NCBI GenBank assembly: GCA_023376005.1
Contig: CM042150.1
Coordinates: 80,297,375-80,361,374 of the forward strand
Direction of reading: 5' to 3'
DNA from: Doryteuthis pealeii
Lineage: Eukaryota; Mollusca; Cephalopoda; Myopsida; Loliginidae
DNA: 64,000 bases
In this document: positions 32,238 to 42,999 of the stretch, one piece after another
Layout of the letters: each line of letters opens with the position of its first letter
Numbering within the stretch: position 1 is the first letter of the stretch
The notes under the pieces: model-generated
Database searches by the model: none
Told to the model about the DNA's origin: nothing
The model's input: only the letters and a program-made list of their open reading frames with translations
Position numbers and translations under genes: made by a program

Positions 32238-32285
<48 letters not shown>
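31440..32285 (+). pseudogene. LINE-A pol C-terminus, fragment 1, split by SINE-A
   Basis: Before the SINE the plus strand reads LVLIHRK with DFVIPVDHKGKI in a broken frame. After it come ELKKLWNLKVK-like residues and an ATTGAAACTGTACGG block. It ends in (AAT)n at 32239-32285. It is collinear with fragments 2 and 3. Family known: the domain after the reverse transcriptase of a non-LTR group (RPDLVLINKKKR...VDFAVPADH...VIPIVVGALGTVPK). Many stops, not functional. Confidence 0.72.
31625..31966 (+). mobile_element. SINE-A with (AAG)n leader and 17-bp target duplication
   Basis: ATATAAAGACAAATGCA occurs just before (ending 31624) and just after (ending 31985). Between them lie an (AAG)n run (31625-31685), the head GCGTGGTGTAATGGCTACAC with GAGTTCAAATCCTGG, and the full body ending at ATCCTGCTCGGCTGGTAAAT. 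The Lys-rich and Ser-rich ORFs are due to (AAG)n. Confidence 0.92.
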
Positions 32286-32286
<1 letters not shown>

Positions 32287-32530
32287 TACCAATTATGATT
32301 GGTGCACTTGGAACAGTCCCAAAAGGATTAGAAAAGGGTTTGGAAAGTTTGGATATCAAAGGAAGGATTGAAACCATTCAGAACACTGCACTGCTGCAAT
32401 CTGCCAAAATACTCAGAAGAGTCCTGGAGACCTGAGGAGACTTGCTGTCACTCAGACTCCAGTGAAATACCATCAGCTAACACTGGTGTGAAAACTCAAA
32501 AGGAGTGAATAATAATTATAAAATGTGAAA
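32287..32530 (+). pseudogene. LINE-A pol C-terminus, fragment 2
   Basis: Starts abruptly after an (AAT)n run with ATTATGATTGGTGCACTTGG, equal to the IPIVVGALGT motif. It continues GRIETIQNTALLQSAKILRR, then stops and an (AAT)-rich tail. Nearly identical to the end of fragment 3. Confidence 0.8.
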
Positions 32531-32854
32531 AACTCGATAATTATAATAATAATAATAATTCTTAAATATTGTGATTTCTGACGTCTCTCAAAGCTAAGAT
32601 CTCCGTTGAAAAGGGTTATATTTCATACTTTAAATACCAGGGACGACGTGAAAAACAACTGATGTTGATCCACAAAGAGAATTTATCACTATTTTAAAAG
32701 GTATCTGATAAATGAAATTGCTCATGTCTAGAACTTTGAAGGCTACCGAGATTTCATTGCTCTCTGCATACCCTGAAACATATTTGCACATATACACATA
32801 CATTTTCTTCTTTAACAATATACATAATACAACAACAACAACAACAACAACAAC

Positions 32855-32895
<41 letters not shown>
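32531..32895. repeat. Unassigned sequence ending in (AAC)n/(AAT)n
   Basis: (AAC)n at 32831-32855 grades into (AAT)n at 32856-32893. The preceding 300 bp is unassigned. Confidence 0.8.
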
Positions 32896-33470
32896 AAAAC
32901 TAGACACGACTGGGTTGGGAAGGTGATCCACTGGGAATTATGCAAAAAATTAAATTTTGACCACACAACAAAATGGTATATGCATAAACCAGAATCTGTT
33001 CTGAGAACGAAACGCACAAAATTCTCTGGGACTTTGAAATTAAAACGGATCACCTTATCCCAGCAAGAAGACCAGACCTAGTGTTGATTAACAAAAAAAG
33101 AAAGAACTTGTCAACTGGTGGATTTTGCAGTGCCAGCGGATCACAGGGTGAAGTTAAAGGAAAATGAAGAAATGACAAATATCTGGACCTTGCCAGAGAA
33201 CTGAAAAAGTTATGGAATATGAAAGTGAAAGTTATACCAATTGTAGTTGGTGCACTTGGAACAGTCCCAAAGGATTGGAAAAGGGTTTGGAAAGTTTGGA
33301 TATCAGAGGAAGGATTGAAACCATTCAGAACACTGCACTGCTGCAATCTGCCAGAATACTCAGAAGAGTCCTGGAGACCTGAGGAGACTTGCTGTCACTC
33401 AGACTCCAGTGAAAGACCATCAGCTAACACTGATGTGAAAACACAAAAGGAGTAAATAATAATAATAATT
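32896..33470 (+). pseudogene. LINE-A pol C-terminus, fragment 3 (longest)
   Basis: Frames carry TRHDWVGKVIHWELCKKLNF, WYMHKPESVL, (R)RPDLVLINKKKR, QLVDFAVPADHRVKLKE, VKVIPIVVGALGTVPKDW, then an (AAT)n end. This is the conserved C-terminal region of a non-LTR retrotransposon polyprotein, beyond the reverse transcriptase. Frameshifts break it between blocks. The clade cannot be fixed without the RT domain. Confidence 0.82.
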
Positions 33471-33964
33471 GTTTGAATCCTCAACGTATTTGGAATTTTG
33501 GTTAAAGATGATCAGTTATTTGAAGCTTGAAGTTCTTACCTGAACAACCTATTTTTGAAAACCTGGATTTTCAACTTCAACGTTTATCTTAAAAATAAAA
33601 ATAAATAAGTATCGTAATAGATTTAGCGTAAAATAGGATATGAAACTGACATTGGTACAGTCTGTTATGCCACGAATTAAACAAATGTAAAAAGATCTCA
33701 CAAACAAGCTTTGTGTTTATGGAAAGTAATGGCTAGTTGGAATGAATTTTCTGAACATGTGAGTTAGAGGTCTGTGAACTTGGTTTTGTACAATGTCAAG
33801 AAGGTCAAACCCCGGCCTACAAACAATAAATAACATTGACAAAAACAATGTTCGACGTAAGCTCTCTCACTTATTCAATAGTTCAATTACTTTCGATCGT
33901 GGGGGCACTATTAATGTACAATGTTTTGGGAAGGGATATCCTGGGTCCTCTCAAGGTTTACCAC
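33471..33964. other. No recognised feature
   Basis: AT-rich, no motifs found. Confidence 0.5.
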
Positions 33965-34125
33965 CCGTTTGAATTTTCCTTCTCCTAGACCACTGACCAT
34001 GCCAATGTTAAGAAGTCCAACCGTCCTATCATTAATCCACAGCTTGAGGAAGAATAGTTGGATTCATACCCTCCCCAAGGTTATTAGTGCTATGTGAAAT
34101 GCAAACAGCCTAGTTAGACTACAGT
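33965..34125 (-). mobile_element. SINE-A fragment lacking its head
   Basis: GTTTGAATTTTCCTTCTCC through GTGAAATGCAAACAGCC keeps the body order. It stops before the tRNA-like head. Confidence 0.7.
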
Positions 34126-35640
34126 CTGTTGATATTAAATTGATGTCGCATATCTGGAAAGACATCGTACAGAAGGGAGAACGACAGAAGAGTGTCGAAC
34201 TATATTAACCCTTATACAGCATAAATCATTTTTTCAAAAAGGGAAACTACAGAATATATTTAACGGATGTTTCCCAGTTGCAGTTTTGACATATGTGCTG
34301 TTAATCAAAAACCCTATGTACATTGGCTATTCAAATGGTAGATAGGTTGATTTTAACATCATGTCCACTCATCTAAGATTATCTTCTAACTAGAGGTTAG
34401 GGAATCGCGTTTCTTTTACAATTACATTTACTGTATTTGTGTAGTTATTTGTTTACAGGATTTTCTTTTTAAACGGTTCTTTTGAATGCGAATAAGTTTT
34501 AGAGAGATCCATTTGACTCAAAGATGGTAAAGTAACAAGTTGACCTGAGAGTAATGACATCGAAGGGGTGCTATATACTCCCCAGATGTTCAGAAATGGA
34601 GCTTCACCATCAGATGCAGTTAAGTGTCAAAACCAGAACACACAGGACATTAGCAACCTAATGTCGCAGATTCACAGTACGCTGGATACTCCATACCTGC
34701 GACATTGTGTGACATCCTAACCGTGTCGAAACACCTTTAAACAGGTTTATTTAATTTGTAGGTGGGACCCCACCAAGTCAAAGTCTACCTGATAGTAATG
34801 ACAATGAAGAGGTACTCCACACTCCCCAAAACACGCTTTTTGGGTTGGGGGTGTCACTCCTCCGTACAGGACACAGTCGGCGTTTGCTAATCTCCACCGA
34901 TAAGTTATATAGACATCAGAAGGCTCAAAGGTAGCCACGATACTCGCAATCAGTATAAGGGCATCTTATCATGGAACAATTGTTAGCAAGCTAGTCTCAT
35001 AGATCCATTACGAGTGAATACCTTATTCGATCCTCACTAAATTCTTCATACTTGCGATATTGTGGCATACCCTAGCCGTGGCGAACGGGTGGGATAAATA
35101 CATACTTGCAACCTTGTGTAATCCTACCCGTGGCGAACTGATTGAATGAATACATCATTGAAGAAATTAATTGAAACATCAGCTTTAGTTACCTTTCTTT
35201 CATCATACGGTCAATGTTAGACCCACTGGAGTGACAGGGTGTAATCTATTTCTATTACTAATATGAATCTATTTTTGGGGTTTATGATGAAATTTGTTTG
35301 GCATTGAAAAATATTGACTCATCTTTGATTGCATCCTATTTTTATCACGCCCAGACACTATTGTTCTGACTGTCGATTAGTTATCCTACGGCCATTGTCT
35401 GCGATGGAACCGTGCGATGCAACTGTATGAATATTTCAATGCTTCACGAACTCACTGGCAAGACTTACGTAGAGGTTACGGATATTATAATGATAACGGA
35501 ATTATTCGTTTTGTTTCAATTAATTTTTACCAAAGGGCACCTACCCAGTACAACCTTTTTTGGGTTTGGGGATCTCACGCCTCTGCAGTGGATAAAATTG
35601 GCGTATTATAATCTTCACTGATTGGTTGGATAGCCATAAA
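34126..35640. repeat. SINE-C-like and tRNA-like fragments in unassigned sequence
   Basis: SINE-C central-domain relatives at 34550-34640 and 34790-34880 share GAAGGGGTGCT or GAAGAGGTACT, ACTCCCCA and CACCATCAGATGCAGTT. A related end occurs at 35545-35610 (CACGCCTCTGCAGTG). A tRNA-like unit (TTGTTAGCAAGCTAGTCTC ... TTCGATCCTCAC) is at about 34980-35042. ORFs here belong to these fragments. Confidence 0.5.
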
Positions 35641-36426
35641 TACTAACAACCAGTTTGACGAGGTCTAGTTCTGTTTCTTTTCCCGCGTCTTGACAAGAAC
35701 ACGACAGAAGGACGTCTGATGTTTGGTCGTAATTTGAATATAATATTATGGAAGAAATATAATGTGCAAATTTGAAATGGGAGAATGGTGTGGGGTTGAA
35801 TTTGTCTAAGACACTGTCTCCGGGAATGCAAGATAATAAAACAGACGGAGAGAGTCAAGACAAAATATAAACATAGCGAACAAAATAAAACAAGAATATA
35901 TATTTTTAACAAGGGAGTTGAAGATAGTAAAAAAGATACTAAAATGTCTAATTTAATTTCCCTAATTGCACCCAAAAGTCATTATAGACGAGTGAGTTTT
36001 CCTTTACGTCTAAATTTGTTTAGTTGGTTTTTTTTTGTTGGTTTTTTTTATATTAACGACTGTGTCGATTTATTCGAAGAAAATAAGAAATAAAAAAAAG
36101 ATTTAATTTATTTATGGCACCAATGCCATTCACCACAGGGCAAACAGCTGCCCAGTTCATTTTTTATATTACATAATGACAAAACAAATTAATTAAATCT
36201 CTTAGTGAATTTTGAAAAAAAATTCAGAAAAAAAAAGTATTTGATTAAAACCAGTAGAAGTGTCGAGTAGAACCAACATCTCTGTCAAATAAATACGCAC
36301 CTATTTGAATATTTTTCATCATCAGCAGCCGCAGCAGCCGCAGCAGCCGCAGCAAAGCTTACCTAGAGTACGGTTTTCCTTATCTCTCTCGCACATAGCA
36401 TCCGCCCTATGTAGGAGTCCACAGTT

Positions 36427-36428
<2 letters not shown>
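35641..36428. other. No recognised gene; short CAG/CCG repeat
   Basis: A (CAGCAGCCG)n-type repeat occupies about 36322-36354. At 36100-36170 there is a faint retroposon tail. The 110-aa minus ORF 35643-35975 is hydrophobic but has no family motif. Confidence 0.5.
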
Positions 36429-36488
<60 letters not shown>

Positions 36489-36651
36489 AGGAAGGTCCGC
36501 AAAATGTATTTTGTTCTCAGAAAATTTTTTAAAATTCTTTTAAAGAATTAAAAAATTTTTCTGAGAATTAAATTTTTTTTTCTGAGAACAAAATACATTT
36601 GCGGACCTTCCTTTTTTTATAAAATAATGAATTTTCTCCCGTTGGAACCAG

Positions 36652-36706
<55 letters not shown>
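36429..36706. mobile_element. Nested palindrome between two TA tracts
   Basis: TA tracts (36429-36481 and 36658-36706) flank a 136-bp palindrome. The outer arms AAAGGAAGGTCCGCAAAATG (36486 on) and its complement end at about 36618. An inner palindrome TTCTCAGAAAA...TTTTCTGAGAA lies at 36512-36569. The structure is MITE- or foldback-like and has no coding content. Confidence 0.8.
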
Positions 36707-36711
<5 letters not shown>

Positions 36712-36858
36712 ATTATTGGTTCTCTGCCATTTGGATCCCAATATACGAAAAATAGCAAAAAAGACATGAACGTTTGTACTTGAAAATCATAAAAAAAAGA
36801 AATATTCCATGGCTTTTAACTAAACCTGACTAAATATTAACTTGCTGCCAAAATACAC

Positions 36859-36901
<43 letters not shown>

Positions 36902-37201
36902 GTGTGTGTGTGTGTGTATGTGTATGGTGTGTGTGTTGTGTATGCAGGTATAGTTTATATAAATAACAAACAAGTATTTACTGTTTAGCTTTTATTCTGC
37001 ATTTTCTTGGTAAATTATGTGTCGCAACTCTGGTTGTAAGCAGTTTAAAACTTTCTAAGATGTCTGTTTTGTAGTTCAAATACGGATACTTTCGACTATC
37101 TTCAGTCTTTTCAAGTTGTTGTTGAGTGCTGGGTTGATTCTCTTTGGAAATAAATTTTAGGTAGTCGTGACTCATGTATGCCCCCCACAACATACATACT
37201 A

Positions 37202-37255
<54 letters not shown>

Positions 37256-37370
37256 TTTTTCCGTAGTTAGGTTCTTTCCATGTGTGGTTTAACCAAGCTG
37301 ATGTAGGTAGACCATAAGGAGAGCTCAATGTGCCTAATATCAGTGAGTAGAAGGACAGAGCAATATATTT
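36707..37370. repeat. Unassigned sequence with TA/TG microsatellites
   Basis: TA-TG tracts at 36862-36925 and CA-TA at 37200-37251. Between them is unassigned sequence with a minus-strand CTGAAGATAGTCGAAAG motif at about 37087-37103 that recalls PLE ends. Confidence 0.6.
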
Positions 37371-37863
37371 AGTAAATGAAGAAAAAACTCTAAACTTGCT
37401 TCATTACAATAATTTATTTCAACCGTATAATTCACCTTATATATGCTTCGCGATTTTCAATCCGAATTTCGTCCGCCTTTGCTTTGTGAAAATAAGACAA
37501 GTTCTGAAATTTGTATAATGAATTAAAGAGCTACTGGGAAGGGTCGTTTAGGGGAGAGGGAGAGAGAAAGAGAGAGACAGAGACAGAGACAGAGACAGAG
37601 AGGGTGAAGAAGCCATCAACAGGGCATTGGGCTTTGAAATCCTTTACAGACTACCTTTTAGATATTGGATATCCCCCAAGACGGGTTTGGGTTATATTAT
37701 CATGTTAAAAGCAAATGGTCAAATAATAGCACGGAATAATAAGCATATGAAAATGTACACGAAACAAAATTAATCTGAGAGTACAGCTTCACTTGAAGAT
37801 GCCGTATTAATATGGTTGAAATAAATTATTGTAATGAAGCAAGTTTAGAGTTTTTTCTTCATT

Positions 37864-37867
<4 letters not shown>
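37371..37867. mobile_element. Element bounded by a perfect 54-bp inverted repeat
   Basis: 37371-37424 (AGTAAATGAAGAAAAAACTC ...) and 37814-37867 are exact reverse complements. The 389-bp centre holds an (AGAGAC)n run (about 37560-37600) and, near the right arm, CTTGAAGATGCCG...GAAATAAATT, a PLE-end-like motif. A TA tract adjoins the right arm (37868-37925). No protein. Confidence 0.8.

Positions 37868-37925
<58 letters not shown>
37868..37925. repeat. (TA)n microsatellite
   Basis: Pure TA tract. Confidence 0.95.
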
Positions 37926-37928
<3 letters not shown>

Positions 37929-38159
37929 AATACTTTTGGTTGAATACCTCGTAATGCATCTTCTTAATTATTTGCATTTATTAGCGCTCAAACTAACGTG
38001 TTATTTTTTTATATGATGGTGCAAGTGGTACAAAATGTGTCTTATATGTTTCTTACTCATTTTAGACCACATCTTGGTAGTTTTTGTAGTTTTTTGCTTG
38101 TTTCTTTTTTTGGAGCGAGATTTTTTTTTAATTGGTTGTGGTTATTCTGTGTGTATGTT

Positions 38160-39090
38160 TGATTTTTGGAGGGGACTAATATAATAATGGAATATATATG
38201 ATAATTTTGGAAGGGCACTAATATAATAATGGAGATATATATATTTTGGAAGGGCACTAATATAATAATGAGATATATATGATAATTTTTGGAAGGGCAC
38301 TAATATAATAATGGAGATATATATGATAATTTTTGGAAGCACTAATATATAATGGAGATAATATGATAATTTGTGGAGGGGCACTAATATAATAATGGAG
38401 ATATATATGATAATTTTTGAAGGGGCACTAATATAATAATGGAGATATAAATGATAATTTGGAAGGGCACTAATATAATAATGGAGATATATATGATTTT
38501 TTGGAGGGGCACTAATATAATAATGGAGATATATATATATAATAAGACGATAATTAATAATGGAGATATATATAATAATTTTTGGAAGGGCACTAATATA
38601 ATAATGGGATATATATGATAATTTTGGAGGGACACTAATATAATAATGGAGATATATATGATAATTTTTTGGAGGGGCACTAATATAATAATGGAGATAT
38701 ATATGATAATTTTTGAAGGGGCACTAATATAATAATGGAGATATATATGATAATCTTTGGAGGGGCACTAATATAATAATGGAGATATATATGATAATCT
38801 TTGGAGGGCACTAATATAATAATGGAGATATATATGATAATCTTTGGAGGGCACTAATATAATAATGGAGATATATATATAATAATTTTGAAGGGGCACT
38901 AATATAATAATGGAGATATATATATATAATAATTTTTGGAGGGAACTAATATAATAATGGAGATATATATGATAATTTTTGAAGGGCACTAATATAATAA
39001 TGGAGATATATATAATTTTTGGAGGGGCACTAATAATAATGGAGATATGTATAATAATTTTTGGACGGGAACTGATATTATAATGGATAT
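38160..39090 (+). repeat. Minisatellite, about 20 units of 38-48 bp
   Basis: Each unit contains GGGGCACTAATATAATAATG, then GAGATATATATGATAATTT and TTTGG. Unit length varies by small indels. Isoleucine/tyrosine-rich minus ORFs come from this array. Confidence 0.95.
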
Positions 39091-39214
39091 ATATATATAA
39101 TATGATATAATATATGTGTGTGTGTGTGTTTGTGTTTGTGTGTGTGTAAGTGTGTGTGAATTGTGTGAATTGTGTGTGAATTGTGTGTGTGTACTCTATC
39201 TATCTATCTATCTA

Positions 39215-39253
<39 letters not shown>

Positions 39254-39277
39254 TATATATACAGAGGGGAGAGAAAG

Positions 39278-39306
<29 letters not shown>
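39091..39306 (+). repeat. TG, TATC, TA and AG microsatellites
   Basis: A succession of simple repeats up to the SINE-A head. Confidence 0.93.
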
Positions 39307-39310
<4 letters not shown>

Positions 39311-39560
39311 CTTGGTGTAATGGTTAAAGTCATGGGAAATGGACTTGTCGACCCGAGTTCAAATCTTGGATATAACAAATGAATTTCACTTAGCGCTAAT
39401 ACCCTTGGGATAGGTATGAATCTTACTCTCCCACCAGCCGGACTGGTCTCTTTAACCCTGGTTAGGCAAGCAGTCTAGGAGAAGGAAAACTGAATTCAAA
39501 ACCTGTTGAACTCCGCTTAAGAAATGGATCTTGTCTCGCATCCTGCTCGTGCGAAGTGGT
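39307..39560 (+). mobile_element. SINE-A
   Basis: The head GCTTGGTGTAATGGTTAAAG with GAGTTCAAATCTTGG is followed by the body and the end GCATCCTGCTCGTGCG, then a TA tract. The body lacks the TAGTAGGGCAGAC block (short deletion). Confidence 0.9.
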
Positions 39561-39561
39561 T

Positions 39562-39600
<39 letters not shown>

Positions 39601-39660
39601 TATATATATATACTAGACAAAAAGTGACCCGTTGGGTCACCCGTTAAGCTCTCGCTAGAT
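39561..39660 (-). mobile_element. TA tract and Helitron 3' end, family 2
   Basis: After the TA tract (39563-39612) the minus strand ends with the hairpin GTGACCC-AAC-GGGTCAC (39640-39624), 7 nt, CTAG (39616-39613), then T. This is the same architecture as family 1 with a different hairpin. The rest of the element toward the gap is not identifiable. Confidence 0.6.
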
Positions 39661-39838
39661 GATTAGGATTAGGAAAAGAGTAGAATCTGCCAAAATATCA
39701 TCTGCTTGTCATTTTAAAAACGAATTAAAATTCATTAAACCGGTTATCTAATGTCAAAGTTTGTCTAAGTTGAAAATGTAACATAATGAGCATCAGTAGA
39801 AAAAAAAAAAATTACACATGTAATTATTATCCTCTCTT

Positions 39839-39938
39839 NNNNNNNNNNNNNNNNNNNNNNNNNNNNNNNNNNNNNNNNNNNNNNNNNNNNNNNNNNNNNN
39901 NNNNNNNNNNNNNNNNNNNNNNNNNNNNNNNNNNNNNN
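39839..39938. other. Assembly gap (100 N)
   Basis: Exactly 100 unknown bases, a usual placeholder for a gap of unknown size. TCTCTC/TATC simple repeats follow (39939-40045). Confidence 0.99.
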
Positions 39939-40045
39939 TTTATCTCTCTTCTCTCTCGCAATCTATCTATCGTAAAAATCTATCTCTTTATCTCTCTATC
40001 TCTCTTTATCTATCTATCTATCTAGCTATTATCTATCTCTCTATT

Positions 40046-40634
40046 TATACCCGAGTTGTGTAAGAAGGATATACAAAGCAAGATTAAACCATAAAATTAA
40101 ATATTTTTTTAAACTCAAAAATAAAATTAAAGCGTCTATCTTTACATAAATGTCACTTAAAATGTATTATACAGATTAAAGTGTCATATTATCAACCTTG
40201 TGTGAAAAAACTAGAGGCGAAAATCTTCTCAGTGCAATAATTTTTTATCTTTCGATTATGAAAAATTGACATTTATCAAGCTTAAGAAAAATTAACATTT
40301 TATTAAGTGATAACGCAAAAACACGGTTGGAAAATGATATTGTACTAATACTCTAAGTCCATTTTTGAAAAATCAACTTTCTTTTCCCTGGTTAATACCA
40401 GGGTTTAAACATTATCTACATGCTCTGCTACAACTATATCTAATATGTTTGTATTATTTGGATTTTTCGGACTTTTGTACACATCTTCTTTTATATATAC
40501 TAGTACAAAATAAAAAAAAACACCATCCGGGCGATGTAAAAATAGATTTTTGAAACATATTGCCTGAGTTGTGGGAGTAAAAAATTCAATGTCAGTGAGT
40601 AGCCTAAGTAAGTAAGTAAAATCACCAAATTCAT
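40046..40634. other. No recognised gene
   Basis: AT-rich; 40425-40460 shares a short block with the PLE-3 terminal repeat at 28640-28690. Confidence 0.5.
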
Positions 40635-40830
40635 TAATTTTCAGGGTTATTTTATACCAAACGGTAAATTAAGACGGATAGTCAAATTTATTGTTATGTA
40701 TTTTTAAGGATTTTCTCAATTTTAGCTGTTTGCAAATGTCCGTAAATAAATCGGAATTACTTTAAGGGGCAAGTGTAACAAGTTTGATTTTTTAAATGTA
40801 TCTAACATTGTTGTAGAAATGTTGCCTTGT
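40635..40830. repeat. Dispersed repeat E, copy 2
   Basis: Same order as 14325-14515 (CAGGGTTATTTTATACC, GTTTGCAAATGTCCGTA, ACATTGTTGTAGAAA). Confidence 0.75.
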
Positions 40831-40984
40831 AACAGAAATATCACCACATTCTATTAGAATGTTTTTAACACGTTTTTTGACATGCTATGCATTCTGGCTG
40901 GTTTTCTTTTTTAAGTAAACTAGTACAAAACAAAAAACAACCCCCGGCCGATGTAAAAATAGATTTTTGAAACATATTGGGTGC

Positions 40985-41303
40985 GTGTAAAAAAATCAAT
41001 GTCAGCGAGTTTGTACCCTAAGTAAGTAAAATCACCAAATTCATTAAAGGACTAAAAAATAAAACAATTTGAAATGTAAACTTTAAATATGTATTAAAAT
41101 AAAACAAACTATATATAGATATATAATACCAGTCATGTATTTTTTAAAACTTGTTTTTAAAAAATAATGAGGACTGTCTAATGTTGCATGTTCAAATTTG
41201 AGTCTATTTATTTCTTGTTATGACGATTTTGGGTAATGTGACGTAAGCAGGGGACGTAATTTTTGTTACAGACAAAACCGAAGCGAATCTCCATTATTAA
41301 TAG
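40985..41303 (-). mobile_element. Helitron-related fragment (5' part)
   Basis: Counterpart of 3186-3497 with about 90 per cent identity by eye. On the minus strand it starts A-TCTATTAATAATGGAGATT, consistent with a Helitron 5' TC end in an AT site. Confidence 0.55.
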
Positions 41304-41309
41304 ATATAA

Positions 41310-41520
41310 ACAAGGTTTATGGGATGTGCCCTCCTGCTTTTTCAGGTGTTTCTTGTCGGACCACAGGAACCTTCTCGTTGAAATTTGGGAAACCTTCTGT
41401 CAAACCGCAATCTTCATGGAACTTCGAACCGAACACTTTTTTCAATCCACCGGGATTAAACTGTTCTCATTTCATGTACCATGACCCGGTACGAGTGTTA
41501 AGCTATGTTATGTATTATTG
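41310..41520 (-). mobile_element. PLE-terminal-like repeat (PLE-3 family)
   Basis: Collinear with 28720-28940: CCCTCCTGCTTTTTCAGGTG, TTCTTGTCGGACCAC, ATGGAACTTCGAACC and GTGTTAAGCTATG. The hammerhead-like core is eroded here. Confidence 0.5.
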
Positions 41521-41523
41521 TTA

Positions 41524-42641
41524 CTAGCAAATATATGCCCCCTCTGGGTGCAAGTATTTAAGTTTTAATGTAATAAAATATTGTTGTATTGTCCTCGCCC
41601 GGAAGACGGAGGTTCCGGCAAAAAGACAAAAAGAAATATAAAAATATATATTTAAAAAAGGGGAAAACTGAAGCGAGGCTTTCTGGTCAAAGAAGCAGGG
41701 AGAAGATAAAGAAATATATAACAAAGGTCTGTTATCAGATCAAAAGATAAAGATGCGTAGGAGTATCTATCGCTATAAAGGCCAGACGGTTCGGGCCGAC
41801 AGTCAGTCAGAGACAGGCCCCAGGGAACAGCGATAGCATCACCTCGGTCTCCCGTCAAACCTCGGGCATTTTCCACTGTGAACACCCGTCGCCGTCTTCG
41901 CCAGCCACCGGCATTTTCATTGTGAAGCTATACACCCCTTTGAATCACCATCGCCAGTCATCCCAACAATAGTAGTAATCATTGTCCACGCTCGCCACCC
42001 ACCATGCGAGGAAGAAATAAATAAACTCAAAGTTTTTACAATACCCATGTATTGGGATTTTATTAAGCGACTACTACATACTTCGCTATGTGACCATATA
42101 TACCTGCAACGACTACTAACATACACGATTTAGCAAGCGTGAATTAGAAGCCGCTATATAACATATAAACATTTGATGCCAGTATATAACAATATTAGAT
42201 TAGATTAGAAAGGCTAATGAAACTAAAAAAGAATGCAGATAAAAAGATTTGAAACAGAGGTGGGTATAAATCGAAAAATAGAACTGAAACTTACTCTTCC
42301 ATCACTCCCGTATTTCATTACTAAATTTCCCTAATTTAACTATTTAGTTAAAATAGGAATTAAAGAGTAAAAATTACAGTTATTTCTTCTTGTTAATGGA
42401 TTTCTTTGAAAATTTATTCCCTAGAACTTTCTCATATTCATTAAGATAAAACCAAACAATTAGAAATCAATAATACTAAGCAAAATATTTATCAAAATCA
42501 AATTTTTAATATCAATATGCAAATTATCCTTCCTTTTCACACTGAAAACAGCTATTTTGTTGTATGTATAAATACAATTGCATGTTATTTGTATGTAGAT
42601 ATGATCAACAATATTAATAATGGAAAACAATTTTTATTAAT
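41524..42641 (-). mobile_element. Helitron-like element, family 1, split by a solo LTR
   Basis: The 3' end on the minus strand has hairpin GCACCC-AGA-GGGGGC, then TATATTTG, CTAG (41527-41524) and T. The sequence matches 1892-2530 except for an insertion at 41582-42191. Beyond 42600 it passes into the 65-bp minisatellite. Confidence 0.65.
41582..42191 (+). mobile_element. Solo LTR (610 bp) with 4-bp target duplication
   Basis: Begins TGTTGTATTG and ends TATATAACA (TG...CA), flanked by ATAT on both sides (41578-41581 and 42192-42195). The sister Helitron copies (about 1945 and 60680) lack this insert, so the empty site is visible. Internal promoter-like TATAAAG at about 41774 and an AATAAATAAA poly(A)-type signal at about 42015 fit LTR structure. 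No second LTR or internal coding region. Confidence 0.82.
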
Positions 42642-42985
42642 AATTGCATGAAAATATAAATGCTTTTCTGTAGCAATAATGTATAATAATTAAGACTATT
42701 ATTTTAATTGCATAAAAATATAAATGTTTTTCTATAGCAATAATGTAATGATAATTAAGACTATTATTTTAATTGCATAAAAATATAAATGTTTTTCTAT
42801 AGCAATAATGTAATAATAATTAAGACTATTATTTTAATTGCATAAAAATATAAATGTTTTTCTATAGCAATAATGTAATAATAATTAAGACTATTATTTT
42901 AATTGCATAAAAATATAAATGCTGTTCTATTGCAATAATGTATAATAATTAAGACAATTATTTTAATTGCATAATCATATAAATG
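42642..42985 (+). repeat. 64-65-bp minisatellite, about 5 units
   Basis: Units start AATTGCATAAAAATATAAAT at 42642, 42706, 42771, 42836, 42901 and 42965. The central units are almost identical and the outer ones diverged. Confidence 0.95.
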
Positions 42986-42999
42986 CTTACTTTGAACCA

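Noticed and set aside
35643..35975. 110-aa minus ORF, hydrophobic N-terminal half
   Set aside because: No motif or neighbour support; hydrophobicity follows from T-rich composition.
38057..38989. Series of Ile/Tyr-rich minus ORFs resembling membrane proteins
   Set aside because: They are translations of the minisatellite unit.
38160..39090. CRISPR-like regular repeats
   Set aside because: Direct tandem units without unique spacers, and the window is eukaryotic.
39307..39370. Possible true tRNA gene in SINE-A heads
   Set aside because: No copy has a proper acceptor stem and anticodon arm, and each continues into a SINE body.
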